Of a stretch of 64,000 bases of DNA, positions 45,720 to 56,735 are shown in pieces; within the stretch, counting starts at the first letter, position 1; each line of letters begins with the position of its first letter. The notes beneath the pieces are model-generated. The model was not told the DNA's origin and searched no databases. It was given only the letters and a program-made list of their open reading frames with translations. This stretch comes from Euclidia mi (taxonomy: Eukaryota; Arthropoda; Insecta; Lepidoptera; Erebidae): assembly GCA_944739405.2 (NCBI GenBank), contig OX123182.2, positions 39,185,598 to 39,249,597 of the forward strand, in the 5' to 3' direction. A program made the translations under genes and the position numbers.

Positions 45720-46330
45720 ACAAATGTAGAATTATTCAGTCATACTGGCATTATCACAGACTTTGGGCAATCCTAATCTATGTTTCTAGGTCGCGCGTGT
45801 AGATTGTACTATCAGGCAAAGCTATCAGGCTTACGAGCCATGGATTTTAGTTTGTTTTGATGGTGTCGAATTAATACGAGCCTACAGCCTAAACGTCAAA
45901 AGTTACCACAGGAGATATACGTAATTACGACTGTTACCAGCTACAGTTATCAGAATAAAAATTAAAACATGGACAAATCCGAACTTGCACAAGAACTCAC
46001 AAAATGTCTTGTGTGGTGATAGTCTTAACGTAGTACGTAGCGCGTTCATAACGAATTGTGGTGAAGACACCTTCATGGCAACTGTTGTAGTTTTAGTTTT
46101 GTGCTTCGATCACTTGATAATACGTAGTAAACATTAGTACCTAAACCAATTAACTCACAAATATATACGATTCCAAGCAATCATTTTTCATACACAGATA
46201 TTTCTTTACATGTTTATGTAGTGACGAATGTGGAAGAAAATAGTAGCACAAAGCGAGAGACATTTGTGTATTTTGGCAGCTGTTTGTAGGGCGTAACGTA
46301 TCACTGATTGCTGGGCACATTTCCAGTTTT
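45720..46330. other. No gene seen
   Basis: Nothing recognised. Confidence 0.4.
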
Positions 46331-46669
46331 TAGGGTTCCGTACCTAAAAGGTAAAAAAACGGAACCCTACTATTACTAAGCCTCCGCTGTCTGTCTGTCT
46401 GTCCGTCTGTCTGTCTGTCACCAGGCTGTATCTCATAAACCGTGATAGCTAGAAAGCTGAAATTTTCACAAATTATGTATTTCGGTTGCCGCTATAACAA
46501 CAAATACTAAAAATAAAAAAATAAAAAATATTATATAAAAAACGTGATTTTTTCGTATTTTCCGCTAAAAATTTAGTAATTTTAGTAAACTGTAACAGGT
46601 AGACGCCTTAAATTTTCGCAGAATATGAAGTTGTATATTACCTTTCAAAATAAATAACTAAATAAAATA
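46331..46669 (+). repeat. Second lepidopteran 'AGGGTTCCGTACC' repeat, 5' part
   Basis: TTTTTAGGGTTCCGTACCTA, a CTGTCTGTCTGTC microsatellite, GGCTGTATCTCATAAACCGT and GAAAGCTGAAATTTTCACA. It shares the start with 8796 but has a different body, and runs into the inverted large repeat at 46670. Confidence 0.75.
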
Positions 46670-46773
46670 AAAACCGGTCAAATGCGAGTCGGACTCGCGC
46701 ACCGAGGGTTCCGTACAAACCTGTAGGTATATAAGTAAAAGTTCACCAGTCATATTTATGGTATTTTCATTGC

Positions 46774-46827
46774 CAAATGAAATCCATAACATTACAGTTC
46801 CATACTGTAATGTTATGGATTTCATTT
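46774..46827. repeat. Inverted duplication within the large repeat
   Basis: AAATGAAATCCATAACATTA (46774 on) is repeated in inverted form at 46804-46827 around a 6-nt loop. The forward copy (near 11440-11470) has only one of the two arms, so this hairpin arose in this copy. Confidence 0.75.
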
Positions 46828-47118
46828 AGCTGGAGGAGCATAAATTAAAGAAAAAGGGGTCTTTGTCGTTTGTAATCAGTCATCCTTTATTTTATATTAA
46901 CATATATCGCTTATTTTATAATATAACTTAAATACCTATACCAACCAGCCTTGCAGCAGCCTTGCAAAAAGTCTGCTGATGAATGATGGTAAGATTTTTT
47001 ATCAAAGTTATTGATTTACAAAGTTTTTAGTGACTATTAGAAATCTGTTACAAAAATACTTATAAAGTACAGAATAATTAGAAAAAAGGTTTGAAAATAA
47101 TTATTTGAAATCTCAATC

Positions 47119-47215
47119 TCAATCAGCCTATCGCAGGCCACTGCTGGACATAGGCCTCTCCCAACACGCACCACAGCACACGGTCCTCAGCATTCCGCAT
47201 CCTTTATCTGGGCTA
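47119..47215 (-). pseudogene. RTE 3'-end remnant
   Basis: The minus-strand frame NAEDRVLWCVLGEAYVQQWP ends AIG-stop, the C-terminus of an RTE-type protein. The equivalent at 11049-11145 has lost part of it. Confidence 0.7.
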
Positions 47216-47459
47216 TAAGACGTTGCTTCGTACCAAATTTCAAGATTTTGAGTTCACGGGAAGTACCCTGTAGGTTTTGATTCCCTTGCGAGTAGTGGCG
47301 AGTTTGAAAATATGATTATATTGTTCTTTCTTTTGATTGCGTAGACATAGAAGTTTGATTTTGTTACAGCCTAACGGTGTTATATATTTATTTATTTATT
47401 TATTATACTCTTTATTGTACACTTATACAGATATTTAAGGAAATTCACATAAAATATAG

Positions 47460-47512
47460 TACAATGGGCGGCCTTATCGCTAAAAGCGATTTCTACCAGG
47501 CAACCTTTGGAT
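47460..47512 (-). other. 3'UTR stem-loop
   Basis: On the minus strand CCAAAGGTTGCCTGGTAGAA is followed by the stem ATCGCT/AGCGAT (47476-47481 with 47485-47490) and AAGGCCGCCC. Compare 6014-6065 and 56736-56780. Confidence 0.7.
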
Positions 47513-47715
47513 GGAGATATTATTGGTAGGAAAGAAATGATAGTTGTAAGCGTACATTTAAATATACATAAAGTTATATAATATTAAGATAATATGCATA
47601 CACATACATAAATACTTATACATGCATAAATATACATATATAAAATACATACATATACATACATCAATAATATATAATACACATATACTTAGTAGAACGG
47701 GAGAAACTGGAAATA

Positions 47716-50640
47716 TTATAATGATAGATAGTGCTCCTTAACTAAATATTTGAATCTGGTTACCGTCTGAGCCTGTCTAATATGTAGCGGTAATGCATTC
47801 CATAGACGAACAGCAGTGACGGAAAACGATTTGTCATAAAAGGTTGTGGAATGTACCGGCATCTTCAGTTTCAAATTTTCTGATGACCTCAAATAACGGT
47901 TATGCGTATCATGAAGGAATTCGAATCGTCCTTTAAGATAGGAAGGAGTTGAAGGGCTAAACAGTATATTGTACAGCAAAGAAAGAATGTGAGCATTCCG
48001 GCGATATCGTATGGGCAACCACTTGAGCTGTGCTCGAAATTGTGAAATATGATCGTATTTGCGTAATCCAAATATGAATCTTATACAGAGATTTTGAAGG
48101 CGCTCAAGTATGTCTAGCTGGTTTTCGGCGAGATCTAGATAGCTGACATCTGCATAATCAATAATGGGTAAAAGAAGAGAGTTTGCAAGTGCAATTTTGG
48201 TGGCAGTAGGGAGAAAGTTTCGTAGTCTTCTCAATGAACCTGCTGAAGCAAACACTTTTCGACTCACCTCTTGTATCTGCGATCGCCACGTTAGTGTAGA
48301 ATCCATAATTATACCCAGATTCTTTACCTTATCCTGTATTGGAATAATAGTGCCATCAAAGGTAACGTGTGGCATCTGAGACCAGTCGATTTTCGTTGTC
48401 ATTCTTGCGCTTCCAATAACAATGACCTGGGTTTTAGAGGGATTGACTTTAAGCCCAAAGGATTTGCTCCAACTGCTGATACGCATCAGGTCACTATTAA
48501 TGGCACTAATAGACAATGACATTTGTGCCAATGGCGACTGCGTATAGATTTGGAGATCATCTGCATAAAGGTGATAGGAACAGCGAAGATCATTTGATAT
48601 AGAATTTATAAAAATTGCGAAGAGTAAAGGAGACAACACGCCACCCTGGGGCACACCAACAGTTGTGTCACACCAACAAGAATGTGAGTTTTCGATGCAT
48701 ATACGCTGTCGGCGGCCACACAGGTAACTACGAAACCAATCAACCACCGTAGGAGATATGTTAAGAGAGCGTAGACGGCCAAGTAGGATATCAAAATCTA
48801 CCGTGTTAAAAGCGTTGCTAAAATCTAGCAAAGCAAGGATCGTAAGCTGACCGTCCTCCATACCAGCCCTGATGTCATCCGTAATATTGACCAAGGATGT
48901 AACTGTGCTGTGACCCGAACGGAAGCCGGACTGGAAGGGATTAAGAAGATTATTTTTAGAAAGGAACGAGTTAATTTGGTTGTAGGCGAGACGTTCGAGG
49001 ACTTTGGAGAGGAATGGTAGGATAGATATTGGTCGATAATCGGAAAAGGATGAAGGATGGGAAGTTTTTGGGATTGGGGTTATTAAGGCGTCCTTCCACA
49101 TCGATGGGAAGACACTACTGGACATGGAATAATTAAGGATGTGGGAAATTATAGGTAGGATTAAATCGAGGATTGGAAGGATCATATTACGGCTGACACA
49201 GTCGTTACCAACAGCGTTGGACGTGATGGATATAATGCTCATCTTAACATCACTATCGGAGAATTGATTAAAGACGAATGGTGAATAGCTAGGGGTGGGC
49301 AATGATGAAAGATAATTAATAGTGCTTGTCTTTGTAGTCCTATCAATATTGGACGAGGCAGAGAAATGTTGATTGAGCAAGTCAATATTGAAGTCATAAG
49401 GAATAGTGTTTAGACGTGCTTTGCCAACCCCCAGAGTTTTAAGAAATTTCCAGACTTTTGCCGGATCTCCGTTTTTTACAGAACTATGGATATGTTGGCG
49501 TTGTGCATCCCTACACACCCTATTGCAGTGATTCCTAATATCTACATATTTTTGTAAATTGGAAGCATCGGGTTTAATTTTATATCTAAATTTAGCAGCA
49601 GCTTTTTTGTGCAACAACTTTTTGATATGATCAGTGAGCCAAGGCGAGGGACGGTGCTTCAGTTTCACGGGTCGAATAGGCGCATGCTTGTCGAAAAGTT
49701 CTGTTATTTGATTTGTAAAGAGGCTGACCTTTTCATCGACAGATTTAGAGTTCATGAGAGGAATCCAGTCGATACCTCCGGCATCTTTACGAAGATTATC
49801 TGTGTTCATGCCACCAAAATTGCGCTGCAATAGAATTTTAGGCTTAGTCTTAGGAGGGCGGATTTTATAGGATATGAAAAGTAAGTCGTGATAAGAGAAC
49901 ATGTCTGCTGGGTATTGCCCGTGCATGGCGACATGTTGTCTTGAAGAAACTATGATTAAATCCAGAAGAGAAGCTGTAGAATTTGGAAAGTGGTGAGTAG
50001 CGTTTGAAGGTAGTATTGTCATATTACAGGCCGTAATACTGGAAAGAAGGGAAGAAGGGCGGGAATCATTTTTAAGTAGACAGGTATTAAAATCACCCAT
50101 TATGATAGTGTGACTGTAAGAGGGCACGAGATTAACCAATAAAGTTTCGAAACTAGAAAAATAATCTATACGTAATGAAGGACAATAGTAAACGCCGAGA
50201 AGGATTTTGGTGTGGTTTAGAACAACTTCCAGAAATAAATGTTCACCGGCATTAAGCGGGGGAGGCTGTGCAGACATACTTACAACTGAATAAGGGATAT
50301 ATGAACGAAGATATATAGCAACACCCCCACCGCCTCTTACCGCCCGATCATTTCTGATAAGTTGGAAACCAGGTAGGGAGTATAATGTAGATGGCAGACA
50401 GGGCTTTAGCCATGACTCGGAAACAAGGATAGCATGAATACTCTTACAGTCTAGATTAGCCAGCATATCAGGGAAATGTGCCGGGATGCTCTGGGCATTG
50501 ATATGAACGGCATTGAAGTTTTTAGGTACATCAGAAAACTGTGAATTCAGACAGTCTGCAAGGGACGGCACACTGGAAAAGCTTTCATCAGAATCCAAAC
50601 TACTTATTGAATGGAAACTATCATCACTTATTTCGTTCAA
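47716..50640 (-). CDS. ORF2: endonuclease plus reverse transcriptase
   Basis: 974 residues without interruption. The N-terminal endonuclease of AP type, which nicks the target DNA, shows HINAQSI (~46-52), SESWLKP (~74-80), GGGGVAIYLR (~103-112), GVYYCPS (~149-155), MGDFNTCLL (~181-189), LLDLIIVS and FSYHDLLF (catalytic histidine end). The reverse transcriptase shows FSDYRPISILPFLSKVLERL, FQSGFRSGHSTVTSL, motif A LALLDFSNAFNTVDFDIL, motif B VGVPQGGVLSPLLFAIFINS, catalytic YADDLQIY and VNPSKTQVIVIG. The C-terminal region has IDYADVSYLDL, WLPIRYRR and AVRLWNALPLHIRQA. No RNase H is evident. The start is the first ATG; its acidic/serine lead (DDSFHSISSLDSDESFSSV) may be real N-terminus. Proteins of this kind are often labelled 'jockey-like'; CR1 is an alternative and I cannot decide by eye. 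Confidence 0.92.
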   Translation of the reverse strand: MNEISDDSFHSISSLDSDESFSSVPSLADCLNSQFSDVPKNFNAVHINAQSIPAHFPDMLANLDCKSIHAILVSESWLKPCLPSTLYSLPGFQLIRNDRAVRGGGGVAIYLRSYIPYSVVSMSAQPPPLNAGEHLFLEVVLNHTKILLGVYYCPSLRIDYFSSFETLLVNLVPSYSHTIIMGDFNTCLLKNDSRPSSLLSSITACNMTILPSNATHHFPNSTASLLDLIIVSSRQHVAMHGQYPADMFSYHDLLFISYKIRPPKTKPKILLQRNFGGMNTDNLRKDAGGIDWIPLMNSKSVDEKVSLFTNQITELFDKHAPIRPVKLKHRPSPWLTDHIKKLLHKKAAAKFRYKIKPDASNLQKYVDIRNHCNRVCRDAQRQHIHSSVKNGDPAKVWKFLKTLGVGKARLNTIPYDFNIDLLNQHFSASSNIDRTTKTSTINYLSSLPTPSYSPFVFNQFSDSDVKMSIISITSNAVGNDCVSRNMILPILDLILPIISHILNYSMSSSVFPSMWKDALITPIPKTSHPSSFSDYRPISILPFLSKVLERLAYNQINSFLSKNNLLNPFQSGFRSGHSTVTSLVNITDDIRAGMEDGQLTILALLDFSNAFNTVDFDILLGRLRSLNISPTVVDWFRSYLCGRRQRICIENSHSCWCDTTVGVPQGGVLSPLLFAIFINSISNDLRCSYHLYADDLQIYTQSPLAQMSLSISAINSDLMRISSWSKSFGLKVNPSKTQVIVIGSARMTTKIDWSQMPHVTFDGTIIPIQDKVKNLGIIMDSTLTWRSQIQEVSRKVFASAGSLRRLRNFLPTATKIALANSLLLPIIDYADVSYLDLAENQLDILERLQNLCIRFIFGLRKYDHISQFRAQLKWLPIRYRRNAHILSLLYNILFSPSTPSYLKGRFEFLHDTHNRYLRSSENLKLKMPVHSTTFYDKSFSVTAVRLWNALPLHIRQAQTVTRFKYLVKEHYLSL

Positions 50641-51344
50641 ATCAATGGCGATAATAATAATGTAATAACGGTATCCTTATATAAAATATTATAATATATT
50701 ATTGTCTATATTATATATGATTAAATATAGGTATATAAATATAAAACAAAAATATATGTCAATAAATACTATATATATACATATAATTAAAACGAAAAAT
50801 TATATATATAACCAATAATACACCACCTGCCAGTAGTGCCTATAGTAGAGGGACATCAAGTTACATAGGTATTGTAATAGGGTAAAAACGGTAAAAACAT
50901 GGAAAAATAAAAAGATCAAAATATGTTAAACATACAAAAAAATAAACAAAGAGAAAGAAACAGAAAAACAAACGAGAAGTATCGGTCCGGGTTATTGCGA
51001 ATACTCTTAAGTAATTATTGAATAAAGAAATATACATGAAGATGGGAAAAAGAAAAGAAAGAAAATAAGTTACATTGAAATTCCCAAAAGCCTCGTATTC
51101 AAATAGGTACTGTTATACATGACATTGACAAGTACGTGATAGATTCATAGATTATTAGATTTGACAGCTGACAGACAGAAAACAAGAAAAATATCGTTCA
51201 CCGACAGATTAAAGTTTTAATGAATGTAATAATTTTGAAAATATTAAAGTAAGTTTAAAAGTGGGTATAGAGCAAGAAAAAATGTTTGAATCTACTTACT
51301 ATAGTTACTACCCGGACCGGAAATATATTAAGACAAAGGATATA
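50641..51344. other. Spacer between ORF2 and ORF1 of the non-LTR element
   Basis: AT-rich (TATATA runs, AAAGAAA stretches), no frame. Unusually long for an inter-ORF region, so ORF2 probably relies on reinitiation or its own transcript; this is inference. Confidence 0.5.
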
Positions 51345-52061
51345 TTATTTCTTTTGGGATACGTTCCTTTTCGACTTTGTGGCTGGCTTTGCGGCCGTTG
51401 AAGCTTGCTCCACGTCGTCCTTCTGCTCAATCTTGCTCAACTCGCTGAGATTGACGACCCGATGACGCGAACCGTCAGGCGCCAGCACATGTATGATGCC
51501 CTCCTTGGTCCAGCACTGAGAGACACCAAACTTCTGACGTGCAGCCATAAATGTGTCATGTCGCGGCTTGGTCAAGAACTCCGATAGCGTAACACCAGTG
51601 CCCTTGAACTTTGTCTTGCCATACCATATACTGTCACGTACAGAGAAGCTGTTGAACTTCAAAACTATGGGCCTAGGCTTGAGGTTGTTTGATGTGCGCC
51701 CCATCCTGTGGCACCGCCGAATATCAGTGACAGATATATCACACTTGAGGTGCTGCTTACATACATCTACGACCACCTTGGCAGTATCCTCTTTGCTGCC
51801 CTCCGTCACACCATGTAGCAGCAACATTTTACGCCTGGTCCTCATCTCCATTGCGTCCACTGTTTGTGCAAGAAGCTCAATTTGGCTCTGCAGCCCATTC
51901 AGAGCCTGCATCACGAAGGTCTTGAAGGAGCTGAATTCTGAGGCCAACGCCGGCATGGTTGGAGTTCCCTGTGTTTTGGGCAACTCAGCCTCGAAGTCTG
52001 CCATCCGCTTGAGGAACATGTCTTTTAAATTGCTCACGGACTCTTGTAGTGCTTGAGACAT
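51345..52061 (-). CDS. ORF1: RNA-binding protein of the non-LTR element
   Basis: 238 residues. Residues ~1-75 are predicted to form a coiled coil (LQESVSNLKDMFLKRMADFE, ALNGLQSQIELLAQTVDAME). A basic junction, MRTRRKMLLLHGV (~72-84), follows. The rest is an RRM-like LINE ORF1 domain: VVVDVCKQHLKCDISVTDIR, RCHRMGR, RPIVLKFNSFSVRDSIW, GTGVTLSEFLTKPRHDTFMA and CWTKEGIIHVLAPDGSRHRV. The end is lysine-rich (KPATKSKRNVSQKK). It lacks zinc knuckles. It likely trimerises and binds element RNA, as in L1-like ORF1 proteins. It is the first gene of the element; the start is the first ATG after a leader. Confidence 0.85.
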   Translation of the reverse strand: MSQALQESVSNLKDMFLKRMADFEAELPKTQGTPTMPALASEFSSFKTFVMQALNGLQSQIELLAQTVDAMEMRTRRKMLLLHGVTEGSKEDTAKVVVDVCKQHLKCDISVTDIRRCHRMGRTSNNLKPRPIVLKFNSFSVRDSIWYGKTKFKGTGVTLSEFLTKPRHDTFMAARQKFGVSQCWTKEGIIHVLAPDGSRHRVVNLSELSKIEQKDDVEQASTAAKPATKSKRNVSQKK

Positions 52062-52275
52062 ATTGCAGTGAAATGTGTAACAAATTGGAATTTATTAATG
52101 CAGGAGAGTGTCCACACTATACTGGCAGGTACTGATTGTAATCAATTAAATAATGTCATTAAAACTTATAAAAAAATTAATTTACTATTTATTTTGAATT
52201 TTTAAAAGTAGAGCTCTTAACTTTTAATATTAGTGCTACAACTACCCACAAATTCATATCAAATACACAAGTATA

Positions 52276-52915
52276 TACCTGGGTATTTGATATGAATTTC
52301 AATTTAAAACCTCTAAGCGTTCAAGAGAAAGGGGTAGTAACTTTAAATTTATTAAAAATATTTTTTTATATGCTGTAACTAAAAAAATACGGTTTTCGCA
52401 ATTTTTCCTTTATGAGTGATATAAGACGTTGCTTCGTACCAAATTTCAAGATTTTGAGTTCACGGGAAGTACCCTGTAGGTTTTGATTCCCTTTCGAGTA
52501 GTCGCGAGTTTAAAAATATGATTATATTGCTCTTTCTTTTGATTGCGTAGACATTGAAGTTTGATTTTGTTACAGCCTAACGGTGTTATATATGAGTATT
52601 TGATATGAATTTCAATTTAATACCTCTACGCGTTCAAGAGAAAGGGGTAGTAACTTTAAATTTATTAAAAATATTTTTTTATATGCTGTAACTAAAAAAA
52701 TACGGTTTTCGCATTTTTTACTTTATAAGTGATATAAGACGTTGCTTCGTACCAAATTTCAAGATTTTGAGTTCACGGAAAGAACCCTGTAGGTTTTGAT
52801 TCCCTTGCGAGTAGTCGCGAGTTTGAAAATATTATTAAATTGCTCTTTCCTTTGATTGCGTAGACATAGAAGTTTGATTTTGTTACGGCCTAACGGTGTT
52901 ATATACCTGATATAA
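52276..52915 (-). repeat. Tandem ~306-bp units between the two non-LTR insertions
   Basis: GTTCAAGAGAAAGGGGTAGT near 52319 and again near 52635; TTGCTTCGTACCAAATTTCA near 52429 and 52743. The boundary with the next element is CCTGA at about 52915. Confidence 0.8.
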
Positions 52916-53149
52916 TAAATATACACAGGGCGAATAAACTAGAACGGTTTTAAAGTAGTACTACGAGCAGTTCGGGTTCGAGTCTTGGTGACGCCTTGCA
53001 ACGGTTTTTAGGTTAAATGTGTTTGTGAATGGGACTTTCGCATATACACATCATAAACAGTTGAATTTGATACGTTTAGAATTGTTTATACAAGCAGTTG
53101 CATACACATTTCAACTATTAGAAACATCCACAACTAAGACGACTACAAA

Positions 53150-53272
53150 ATGTCACACCCAGAAGGCGATTTAGTCAAGGATGTGAGTAAAGCGTCAACA
53201 TCTAGAGGAGAGCAAAATGTTCCTGTACGAGGTAGACGAAATAAACAAGAGAATGTAATATTGCGATTTTAA
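53150..53272 (+). pseudogene. ORF1 remnant of the second non-LTR element
   Basis: 40 codons: MSHPEGDLVKDVSKASTSRG, then EQNVPVRGRRNKQENVILRF and stop. The position before ORF2 fits an ORF1 start, but the rest is deleted. No domain is recognisable. Confidence 0.4.
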
Positions 53273-53361
53273 ATGTAATATGTGTTGTATTGCATTTGAA
53301 ATCTTAATATATTTAATATTTTTGAATAGTGTAATATTTTTTTATGTTTGTGTTTACAAAA

Positions 53362-56355
53362 ATGCTTGAGAATTTAACGGTATACTACCAGAACTGTAGG
53401 GGGCTCCGCACCAAACTGCATACTCTTTATATGAATATAATGTCTAACTGCTATGAGGTAATTATATGAACGGAGACGTGGTTGGTTCCTGAAATATTTA
53501 ATTCTGAATTTATAGATCAACGTTATACAGTCTACAGATGTGACAGGAATCGGGATGCGACCAATAAGAAGGATGGAGGGAGGACCCTCATAGCGGTTTT
53601 GAGGCAACTGGGTTCAAGTAGTGTGACTTATAATTATTCTTTGGCTGCTGATATTGAGCATGTCTTGGTACGTGTACCTGGAACGGTGAAGGGAAAACAC
53701 CATCTCTTTTGTTCAGCATACATTCCACCCAAAACAAATGAGTTCATTTACACTGCTTATTTTGAATTATTACAAACTTTCTTTGATGATGCGAATCTTC
53801 AACATTTTCATTTATTTGGTGATTTTAATCTGCCGGGTATTGAATGGTTGGTTGATAGGCATGGTGGCTCTTCTGCGCAACAGGTTCGTATCGGTGACAA
53901 TTCTATCGGTAGGAGTTTAAGATCTTTTATGGCAGAAAATGACGCTCATCAAATAAATAGCATCCGTAACTCTATTGGGAGAGTCTTAGATTTAGTTTTC
54001 AGTAACAGTGACTGCACAGTTTACGAGCCTATAGACATATTAATACAACCTGATCCGTATCACCTGCCTTTCTGCACTTTAATCCCATTCAAATTACATA
54101 CTCTTTCAATGAAACGTAATGTAATACAGAAATTCAATTACTACAAGTCTGATTATGAAAATATTAACCGTGGTTTACTTGATATAGACTGGGACGGCAT
54201 ATTGAGGGGATTAACAGCAGAAGAATCAGTTAATACATTTTACGATATAATCTATAAATTAATTAAAACTCATGTTCCTTTGACTGTGAAGAGATCTTCA
54301 AAATATCCAATCTGGCTTACACCATCATTGTGTTTACTGTAATGTAATGTATTTACTAATAAAAGTAAAGCATGGTACAAATGGAAAACCTATCAAAACA
54401 TATCTGATTATGAGCAGTTTTCGCTTTATCGGTCAAGATTTCAAACTGAATGCCGTAAATGCTACCGAAAATACATATGCTTGGTTGAAAGCAGTATTAA
54501 ACACAATGTCAAGTATTTTTGGACATTTATTTCAATCGTAAATCAGCGTCCTCGCTACCTTCGACGATGACTTATAACCATGACTTCCAATAAACCAGAG
54601 GAGATATGTAACCTGTTTCTTAACTTCTTTCATTCTGTTTATGAATTTCCTAATGCTACTGTTAGTGTAAATAATTTTAATCACTATGCTGAACATTGCT
54701 CGCCTATCAGCAATATTGAACTCCAACCTGAACATGTTCTTGCTGCTTTGAAATCATTGGATCCTAGTAAGGGAGCAGGTCCGGACGGTATTCCTGCGTA
54801 CTTTCTGAAAAATACAGCAGAAGCCGTGTATTTACCACTACATATAATCTTCAATAAATGTTTGAGTCAGGGAGTCTTTCCGAATGTATGGAAAATTGCT
54901 AACATCACACCAGTTTATAAAACTGGACCAAAGGAGAATATCGAAAACTATCGACCTATATCTATATTGTCTGCCTTGTCTAAACTCTTTGAAAGACTTG
55001 TACATAACCAGTTGTATCCTGTAGTGCATGGTGTCATACTTAAACAGCATCACCCAAAGGTTGACTGGTAGATAATGCCTTAGGCATTAAGTCCGCCTCT
55101 GTACACTTGTTTGTGCATAAAGTTAAATAAATAAATAAACATGGTTTTGTTAAAAGAAGATCTACAACTACGAACATGTTAGGCTTTACTGACTATCTTT
55201 TCAATGCCATGGACTCGGGAACGCAAGTAGACTGTGTTTACACTGATTTCAGGAAGGCTTTTGACAAGGTAGACCACAGTCTACTTCTTAGTAAAATTGC
55301 GTTCAATGGTATACGCGGCGACCTGCTGAGATGGTTTACTTCATATGTTTCCAACAGATCCCAGAAAGTGGTAATTAACGGTTTTCAATCTACTGCTATT
55401 ACGGTTACATCTGGTGTGCCCCAGGGCTCTATTCTTGGTCCTCTATTGTTTATTCTATTTATTAATGACATAGATAAATGTTTCCACAGTTTCGCTATAT
55501 GCAGACGATCTTAATATATATAGATGCATTAGAAGCATACAAGATTGTCACATGCTTCAAGAGGATCTTGACCGTCTCACAGAATATTGCATTAAAAATA
55601 AACTTCAACTTAGCATTCCTAAATGTTGTTATATAAGTTTTACTAAAAATAAAATTATGTTTAAATCTACATACACCCTAAATAATGAAGCCATGGCCAG
55701 AACTGCTCTGACTCGTGACCTGGGTATACAGTTAGATAAAAATCTTCACTTGGATTCACATATTAACAAAATAGTTAACAATGTTCTACGCATGTATGGA
55801 TTTGTAATGAGGTCTACCACTGAATTTGTACACACTAGTACGTACTTGCATTTGTATCGTTCATTAATAAGACCACAACTAGAGTATGCAGTTCAGGTGT
55901 GGAATCCCTATTATGATAAATATGGTGAGTGCATAGAGAGCGTCCAACGTAAATTTCTGAGAACCATGCATTACCGGTGCTGTAAACAAAATGATCTTAG
56001 TTATAATGATTTACTCAAAAAATATAATGTACTTTCTTTGTATTCAAGGCGTGTCTTTCTGGAGACCATGTTTTTATATGATTTGTGTCAACACTCATAT
56101 GATTGTGTGGATATCAGCAATAAATTGTGTTTCATAGTTCCCCGAACTATACAGGCACGGGAGGTGCGCGCACGCCCTGTGTTCGCAGTCACAACCAGTC
56201 GTACTAACGCTGGCCTGCGGGCACCTATACGTCGCCTGACAAGTAACTACAATAAGTATTTCACTTATATAGATATTTTTGCTACATCTGCTTATAAATT
56301 TAGGAAAAAAAATATTAATACACTTAACGACCAGTGCGTAATTACCCATAACTAG
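53362..56355 (+). pseudogene. ORF2 of the second non-LTR element, interrupted
   Basis: Endonuclease part: VYYQNCRGLRTKL, then TGA (53467) ahead of TETWLVPE, HLFGDFNLPGIEWL, and TLIPF in place of the usual SDH-type end. TAA at 54340 and TGA at 54568 lie in the same frame. RT part: DPSKGAGPDGIPAYFLKN, YRPISILSALSKLFERLVHN, then a foreign insert at 55054-55139. After it: HGFVKRRSTTTNMLGF, motif A VYTDFRKAFDKVDHSLLL, motif B SGVPQGSILGPLLFILFIND. A 1-bp shift at about 55495 moves the catalytic SLYADDLNIY into another frame. The C-terminal part is open from 55552 to 56355 (LTRDLGIQLDKNLH, IRPQLEYAVQVWNPYYD, YSRRVFLETMFLYDL). The RT sequence differs clearly from that at 47716-50640, so it is another clade. 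Confidence 0.9.
55054..55139 (+). mobile_element. 86-bp 3' fragment of a CR1-like element nested in the RT gene
   Basis: CCAAAGGTTGACTGGTAGAT, stem AATGCC/GGCATT (55074-55079 with 55083-55088), AAGTCCGCCTCTGTACA, TTGTGCATAAAG and (AAAT)n. It is the last ~86 bp of the same family as 4565-6103. It splits the codons for KQHHGFVKR. Removing it restores the frame. Confidence 0.9.
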
Positions 56356-56735
56356 TAATTCTGTTATGTATTTAGTTTTAACTTCATATTGTGTAATACT
56401 GTTAACATCAAAATTAGTGTCAAATTTGCATGTGTCGAATTCATAGTTCTTTTGTGATTTACTTAAAATATCGTTTGTACTATTATGTCTCAAAATCATT
56501 TGTGGAAAATCACGTTGGTTGCACATTTGTATAACTGTCTATTGTTACATATTTATTTACCATACTGTAATGTGTAACTGTTATTTTTCCCTCAATAAAT
56601 AAATACAAATAAATAAATAAGTATTTGCTATGAATTTCAATTTAGATAGATAGATAGATAATTCTTTATTGTACACCACAAGTCACATTACAGAGTTAAA
56701 AGAGAACAAGAAGAAGTTTACAAATATAATGCACA

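Larger units (their letters stand above)
47397..52250 (-). mobile_element. Full-length non-LTR retrotransposon (CR1/jockey type), both ORFs intact
   Basis: Minus strand, 5' to 3': ~190-bp leader, ORF1 (52061-51345), ~700-bp AT-rich spacer, ORF2 with endonuclease and reverse transcriptase (50640-47716), 3'UTR with ATGTAT-rich part and stem-loop, and an (AAAT)n tail. It interrupts the tandem unit after GGTGTTATATA; the unit resumes at 52276 with GTATATACCTGGG, so the duplication is about TATATA. Next to the 5' junction is a short inverted copy of unit sequence (52250-52268). Nothing in the frames is visibly broken, so the element may be competent. Confidence 0.9.
52916..56619 (+). mobile_element. 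Second non-LTR retrotransposon, near full length but decayed
   Basis: It lies antisense to the neighbouring intact element. It has a leader (GGGCGAATAAACTAGAACGG), a small ORF1 remnant, ORF2 with endonuclease and RT, a 3'UTR and a tail CAATAAATAAATACAAATAA. The tandem unit stops at CCTGA and resumes at GTATTTGCTATGAATTTC (56620). ORF2 contains three in-frame stops, a frameshift and a nested 86-bp insertion. Confidence 0.88.
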
